DNA of 9,302 nucleotides from Bacteroidia bacterium (GTDB taxonomy: Bacteria > Bacteroidota > Bacteroidia > NS11-12g > UBA955): NCBI GenBank assembly GCA_014376345.1, contig JACMRS010000051.1, positions 1-9,302 on the forward strand, read 5' to 3'. The notes beneath the pieces were generated by a model. It worked only from the letters and a program-made list of their open reading frames with translations. It ran no database searches and was not told where the DNA came from. Both the position numbers and the translations under genes were made by a program. Each line of letters begins with the position of its first letter. Position 1 is the first letter of the stretch. Below, piece by piece: positions 7,002-9,302 of this stretch.

Positions 7002-8627
7002 ATGGGATGTGGAAGTTGTGGTACTACCGGCGGATGTGCGCCAAGCGGTTGCAAAAGTAATGGCACTTGCGGCACCAGCGGTTGTAATAAATTAAATGTA
7101 TATGATTGGCTTTGTGATATTGCTTTACCCGATGATCACAAGCCTTTTAACGTAGTAGAGATACGCTTTAAAGGCAGTAGAAAAGAATTTTTCAGGAACG
7201 ATCAGTTTCTCGAACTTTATATTGGCGACCAGGTAGTTGTTGACAGTGATACCGGCTATGATGTAGGACAGGTATCAATCAGCGGAGAACTTGTAAGACT
7301 TCAGCTTAAAAAACACAATGTTGATGAGCATGCCGAGAACATGAAGAAGATTCAACGCAAAGCCGGTGAACGCGAATTGGAAAGGTATAATGAGGCGAAA
7401 GGAAAGGAAATTAAAACCCTTGAACGCGCCAGAACTATTGCGCTAGAACTGAAACTGGCAATGAAAATAAGCGATATTGAATTTCAGGGCGATGGCAAGA
7501 AGGTAGTATTCTTTTACACTGCTGAAAGTCGTGTTGATTTCAGAGAACTTATTAAAAGATATGCTGATGAATTCAAAGTAAGAATTGAAATGAGGCAGAT
7601 TGGCTACAGGCAGGAAGCTGCAAGGCTGGGCGGTATAGGAAGTTGCGGACGAGAATTATGTTGCAGTACCTGGTTAACAGACTTTAAACAAGTTGGAACA
7701 GGGGTTGCGAGATACCAGAATTTATCAATTAACATGTTGAAACTTTCCGGACAGTGCGGCAGATTAAAGTGTTGTCTTAACTATGAGCTTGATACTTATA
7801 TTGAAGCATTGGATGAGTTTCCAAAATCTAAAGTCGTTAAAATAGATACTGTTACCGGGCTGGCTACCATGCAAAAGGTAGATATACTTAAACGCATGAT
7901 GTGGTTTTCTTATGAAGACAATCCTTCATGGGTTCCAATTCGAGTATCCATAGCAAATGAGTTTCTTAAAATGAATGAGACAGGTGAAAAAGCACCTAGC
8001 TTATTTGAACATGAAGATACTTCTGCAGGAATTGCAAAAATAACTTTAGTTGATGAAGATCTGATGGAGGGTGACCTTAACAGGCTTGATAAAAAATTAA
8101 GCGGTAAAGGGAAAAATCAAAAAAAGAAAAGTACCGGAGGAAACAATCCTGAAAACAGGAGCAATGACCGCAAACCATTTGATCCAAACCGTAAAAAGCC
8201 TGATTACAAAAAACCTGACGGACAAGACAGAAGGCCAAACAATGACCTGAAAAACAATCCTGAAAATCAGAATACTAAAAATCCTGAAGGACAAACTAAA
8301 CGTCCCGAAAATCAAAATAGAAATCAAAGGCCACCGAATCCGAATCAAGGTCCGCGCAATAATAATAATAATAATAAACCTGCTGATACCGGTAATCCGG
8401 AAAATAAAAATCAGAACCCACCACCAAATCCAAATCAGGGTCCACGCAATAATAACAATACAAACAAACCTGCTAATCCCGATAATATAAATCAGGACAG
8501 GCCACAAAACAATCAAAGACGCAATAATAACAGGTCAAACAAACCTAATGAAGGCAATACTCCTGAGAAACCAAATAATCAGGATAAGCCAAACCCGGAA
8601 AACAACAATAACGTACCTAAAGATTAA
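7002..8627 (+). CDS. ricT: RicT/YaaT-like PSP1-domain protein with Asn/Pro-rich tail
   Basis: 541 aa. The N-terminus is Cys-rich (C3, C6, C12, C17, C23, C28) in a Gly/Ser/Thr background and leads into KLNVYDWL (30-37), a signature of Bacteroidota RicT proteins. The PSP1 core (about 48-320) includes VVEIRFKG, a charged helical segment (about 105-150), GGIGSCGRELCCSTW (210-224) and SGQCGRLKCCLNYE (249-262), with conserved C215, C220, C221, C252, C257 and C258. In Bacillus subtilis, RicT (YaaT) joins RicA and RicF in a complex that carries [4Fe-4S] clusters and assists RNase Y-dependent mRNA maturation; whether the Bacteroidota protein works this way is not known to me. From about residue 364 the protein is low-complexity, rich in N, P, K, R and Q, surely disordered, and contains a 30-residue tandem repeat (444-503). 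The ATG at 7002 is preceded by an A-rich stretch rather than a Shine-Dalgarno sequence. It is 52 nt after holB and 32 nt before the MarR gene. Confidence 0.9.
   Translation: MGCGSCGTTGGCAPSGCKSNGTCGTSGCNKLNVYDWLCDIALPDDHKPFNVVEIRFKGSRKEFFRNDQFLELYIGDQVVVDSDTGYDVGQVSISGELVRLQLKKHNVDEHAENMKKIQRKAGERELERYNEAKGKEIKTLERARTIALELKLAMKISDIEFQGDGKKVVFFYTAESRVDFRELIKRYADEFKVRIEMRQIGYRQEAARLGGIGSCGRELCCSTWLTDFKQVGTGVARYQNLSINMLKLSGQCGRLKCCLNYELDTYIEALDEFPKSKVVKIDTVTGLATMQKVDILKRMMWFSYEDNPSWVPIRVSIANEFLKMNETGEKAPSLFEHEDTSAGIAKITLVDEDLMEGDLNRLDKKLSGKGKNQKKKSTGGNNPENRSNDRKPFDPNRKKPDYKKPDGQDRRPNNDLKNNPENQNTKNPEGQTKRPENQNRNQRPPNPNQGPRNNNNNNKPADTGNPENKNQNPPPNPNQGPRNNNNTNKPANPDNINQDRPQNNQRRNNNRSNKPNEGNTPEKPNNQDKPNPENNNNVPKD
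8331..8510 (+). repeat. 90-bp in-frame tandem duplication in the ricT tail
   Basis: Two units, 8331-8420 and 8421-8510, each encode 30 residues. Both begin with the identical decapeptide PPNPNQGPRN, although the 30 bases coding for it differ at four positions, all synonymous third-base changes. The remainder is similar (N-rich run, KPA, then N/D/P-rich) but diverged. The repeat lies in the disordered C-terminal region. Confidence 0.8.
8358..8375 (+). repeat. AAT trinucleotide microsatellite (6 units) in ricT
   Basis: Six successive AAT triplets in frame encode six asparagines. The equivalent place in the second 90-bp unit is interrupted (AAT AAC AAT ACA AAC), so only the first copy is a pure run. 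Slippage here would change tail length without breaking the frame. Confidence 0.85.
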
Positions 8628-8632
8628 AAAGC

Positions 8633-8653
8633 ACTTTTAATTGTATTAAAAGT
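8633..8653. promoter_or_regulatory. Perfect 9-bp inverted repeat before the marR start, candidate operator
   Basis: The arms ACTTTTAAT (8633-8641) and ATTAAAAGT (8645-8653) are perfectly complementary around the three bases TGT, giving a 21-bp dyad that ends 6 bp before the ATG at 8660. The size and symmetry suit a MarR dimer site, and MarR proteins often repress their own genes. As RNA it would form an AT-only stem apart from one C-G pair, with no following T-run, so it is a poor intrinsic terminator. It could instead mask the translation start. Confidence 0.5.
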
Positions 8654-8659
8654 TGAGTT

Positions 8660-9112
8660 ATGCCAAATATTGAAAAAGAAATTGTTCAAAAAGAGTTTAA
8701 GAATTCACATCATAAAGTTCTTGTCAATATACTGTACACCTCAAACTGGATCAGTATCAAGCAACAGACGCTTCTTAAAGCTTTCGGACTGACACCTCAG
8801 CAGTATAATATTCTAAGAATTCTGAGAGGGCAAAACATGAAGCCCTGCACAATTAACCTGATAAGGGAAAGAATGATTGAAAAGCGCAGTGATGTTTCGC
8901 GGTTGGTTGACAGAATGCATAAAAACGGACTTTTAGAAAGGTTAACCTGCGGCAAAGACAGGAGGCAGGTTGATGTTCTAATCAGCAAAAAAGGTCTTGA
9001 ATTTCTCGAAAAAATAGATCCAAAAACAGATGAGTTTAATTTGCTGACAGGTAAGCTCTCAGATCTTGAGGCACAAACTTTGAGTTTGCTGCTGGATAAG
9101 ATAAGAGGGTAA
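8660..9112 (+). CDS. MarR-family winged-helix transcriptional regulator
   Basis: 150 aa, the usual length for a MarR dimer subunit. The N-terminal helix (about 10-40) serves dimerisation. GLTPQQYNILRILRG (43-57) is the characteristic entry into the winged-helix domain. The recognition helix region is RSDVSRLVDRMHKNGLLER (76-94), followed by the wing around CGKDRRQVDVLISKKG (97-112), where D100, R101 and R102 are the conserved wing-base residues. The C-terminal helix (about 127-149) returns to the dimer interface. Such proteins bind palindromic sites near or over promoters and usually release DNA on binding a small ligand, often phenolic, or on cysteine oxidation. C64 and C97 are present, but a redox role is only a possibility. 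The gene is 32 nt after ricT, and a perfect inverted repeat lies directly before its start. No target gene is visible downstream within the window. Confidence 0.92.
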   Translation: MPNIEKEIVQKEFKNSHHKVLVNILYTSNWISIKQQTLLKAFGLTPQQYNILRILRGQNMKPCTINLIRERMIEKRSDVSRLVDRMHKNGLLERLTCGKDRRQVDVLISKKGLEFLEKIDPKTDEFNLLTGKLSDLEAQTLSLLLDKIRG

Positions 9113-9124
9113 TTTGTGATTTGG

Positions 9125-9258
9125 GAGAGAATTTCTGATTTTTGATTTTTTGATTTCTGATTTAAGAGAGAATTTTTGATTTGAGATTTGAGAGAGAATT
9201 TCTGATTTCTGATTTTTAGATTTCTGATTTAAGATTGAATTTGTAATTTTCTAATTTT
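9125..9258. repeat. 67-bp-period T-rich direct repeat, two copies
   Basis: Downstream of the MarR gene the + strand is nearly free of C and built from GATTT and TGATTT words. The blocks at 9125-9167 and 9192-9234 match at 41 of 43 positions by my count, with a start-to-start distance of 67. The remaining 24 bp of each unit (9168-9191 and 9235-9258) match at about 14 positions, so the second copy decays. This kind of ATTT-rich degenerate intergenic repeat is familiar in Bacteroidota genomes. No coding function is apparent. Confidence 0.75.
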
Positions 9259-9265
9259 GGATTTG

Positions 9266-9302
9266 GTCATTTTGAGCATAATTTAGTTGAAGGTATTCCT
9301 TC
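9266..9302. repeat. Probable left arm of a dispersed intergenic hairpin element, cut by window end
   Basis: The stretch begins GTCATTTTGAGC, resembling the short repeated intergenic elements with GTCATTTTGAGC-like ends seen in many Bacteroidota. It ends in GAAGG (9289-9293), TATT, CCTTC (9298-9302), a perfect 5-bp hairpin reaching the last base. The resemblance is from memory and no right arm is visible, so the call is tentative. It might act as a terminator for the marR transcript. Confidence 0.4.

Noticed and set aside
8097..8516. A 139-codon open frame on the - strand opposite the ricT tail
   Set aside because: It is an artefact of the AAT/CCT-rich coding strand, giving an Ile/Trp/Arg-rich low-complexity translation with no start context; the + strand frame continues the conserved RicT protein.
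8633..8653. Intrinsic terminator after ricT
   Set aside because: The stem has a single C-G pair and no T-run follows; position and symmetry fit an operator better.
9125..9234. Possible CRISPR array
   Set aside because: Only two units are present, the unit is T-rich and low-complexity, the would-be spacer is similar in composition to the repeat, and no cas genes are nearby.

Overview
The window looks like a chromosomal segment of a low-GC member of the Bacteroidota. Four things point there: a RicT/PSP1-domain protein with the Cys-rich N-terminus typical of that phylum directly downstream of a DNA polymerase III delta' gene (holB); a TAnnTTTG-type -7 promoter element just before holB; A-rich translation starts without clear Shine-Dalgarno sequences; and a YfhO-family membrane protein of the long (about 820 aa) Bacteroidota type. 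I cannot place it below phylum. All eight genes lie on the + strand.

Region 1 (1-5593) is the end of a surface-glycan type operon. It holds the 3' part of an FkbM-family methyltransferase, a family 4 (GT-B) glycosyltransferase overlapping it by one base, a large polytopic YfhO-family protein (GT-C-like), a family 2 (GT-A) glycosyltransferase, and a 220-aa lipoprotein of unknown function. Gaps of -1, 17, 5 and 5 nt imply one transcript. Together they suggest assembly and modification of a cell-envelope polysaccharide, glycolipid or glycoprotein glycan: two soluble nucleotide-sugar dependent transferases at the cytoplasmic face, a membrane protein that may act on the periplasmic side with lipid-linked sugars, and a methyltransferase that could cap or decorate sugars. 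The acceptor and sugars cannot be read from the sequence.

Region 2 (5594-5839) is a 246-bp AT-rich gap separating the glycan genes from the next group. It carries a 12-bp palindrome and, against the holB start, a candidate -7 element embedded in an inverted repeat.

Region 3 (5840-9112) is a housekeeping and regulatory group: holB (clamp-loader delta' subunit), ricT (PSP1-domain Fe-S type protein with a long Asn/Pro-rich disordered tail containing an internal 30-residue repeat), and a MarR-family regulator preceded by a perfect 9-bp inverted repeat that is a plausible autoregulatory operator. GldH, which often follows ricT in this phylum, is not present in the interval seen.

Region 4 (9113-9302) is non-coding and repetitive: a 67-bp-period T-rich direct repeat, then what looks like the left arm of a dispersed hairpin element cut by the window edge.

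Most of the window is ordinary. The more interesting points are the two palindromic candidate operators, the RicT tail repeat conserved only at protein level, the unknown lipoprotein in the glycan operon, and the terminal repeat structures.
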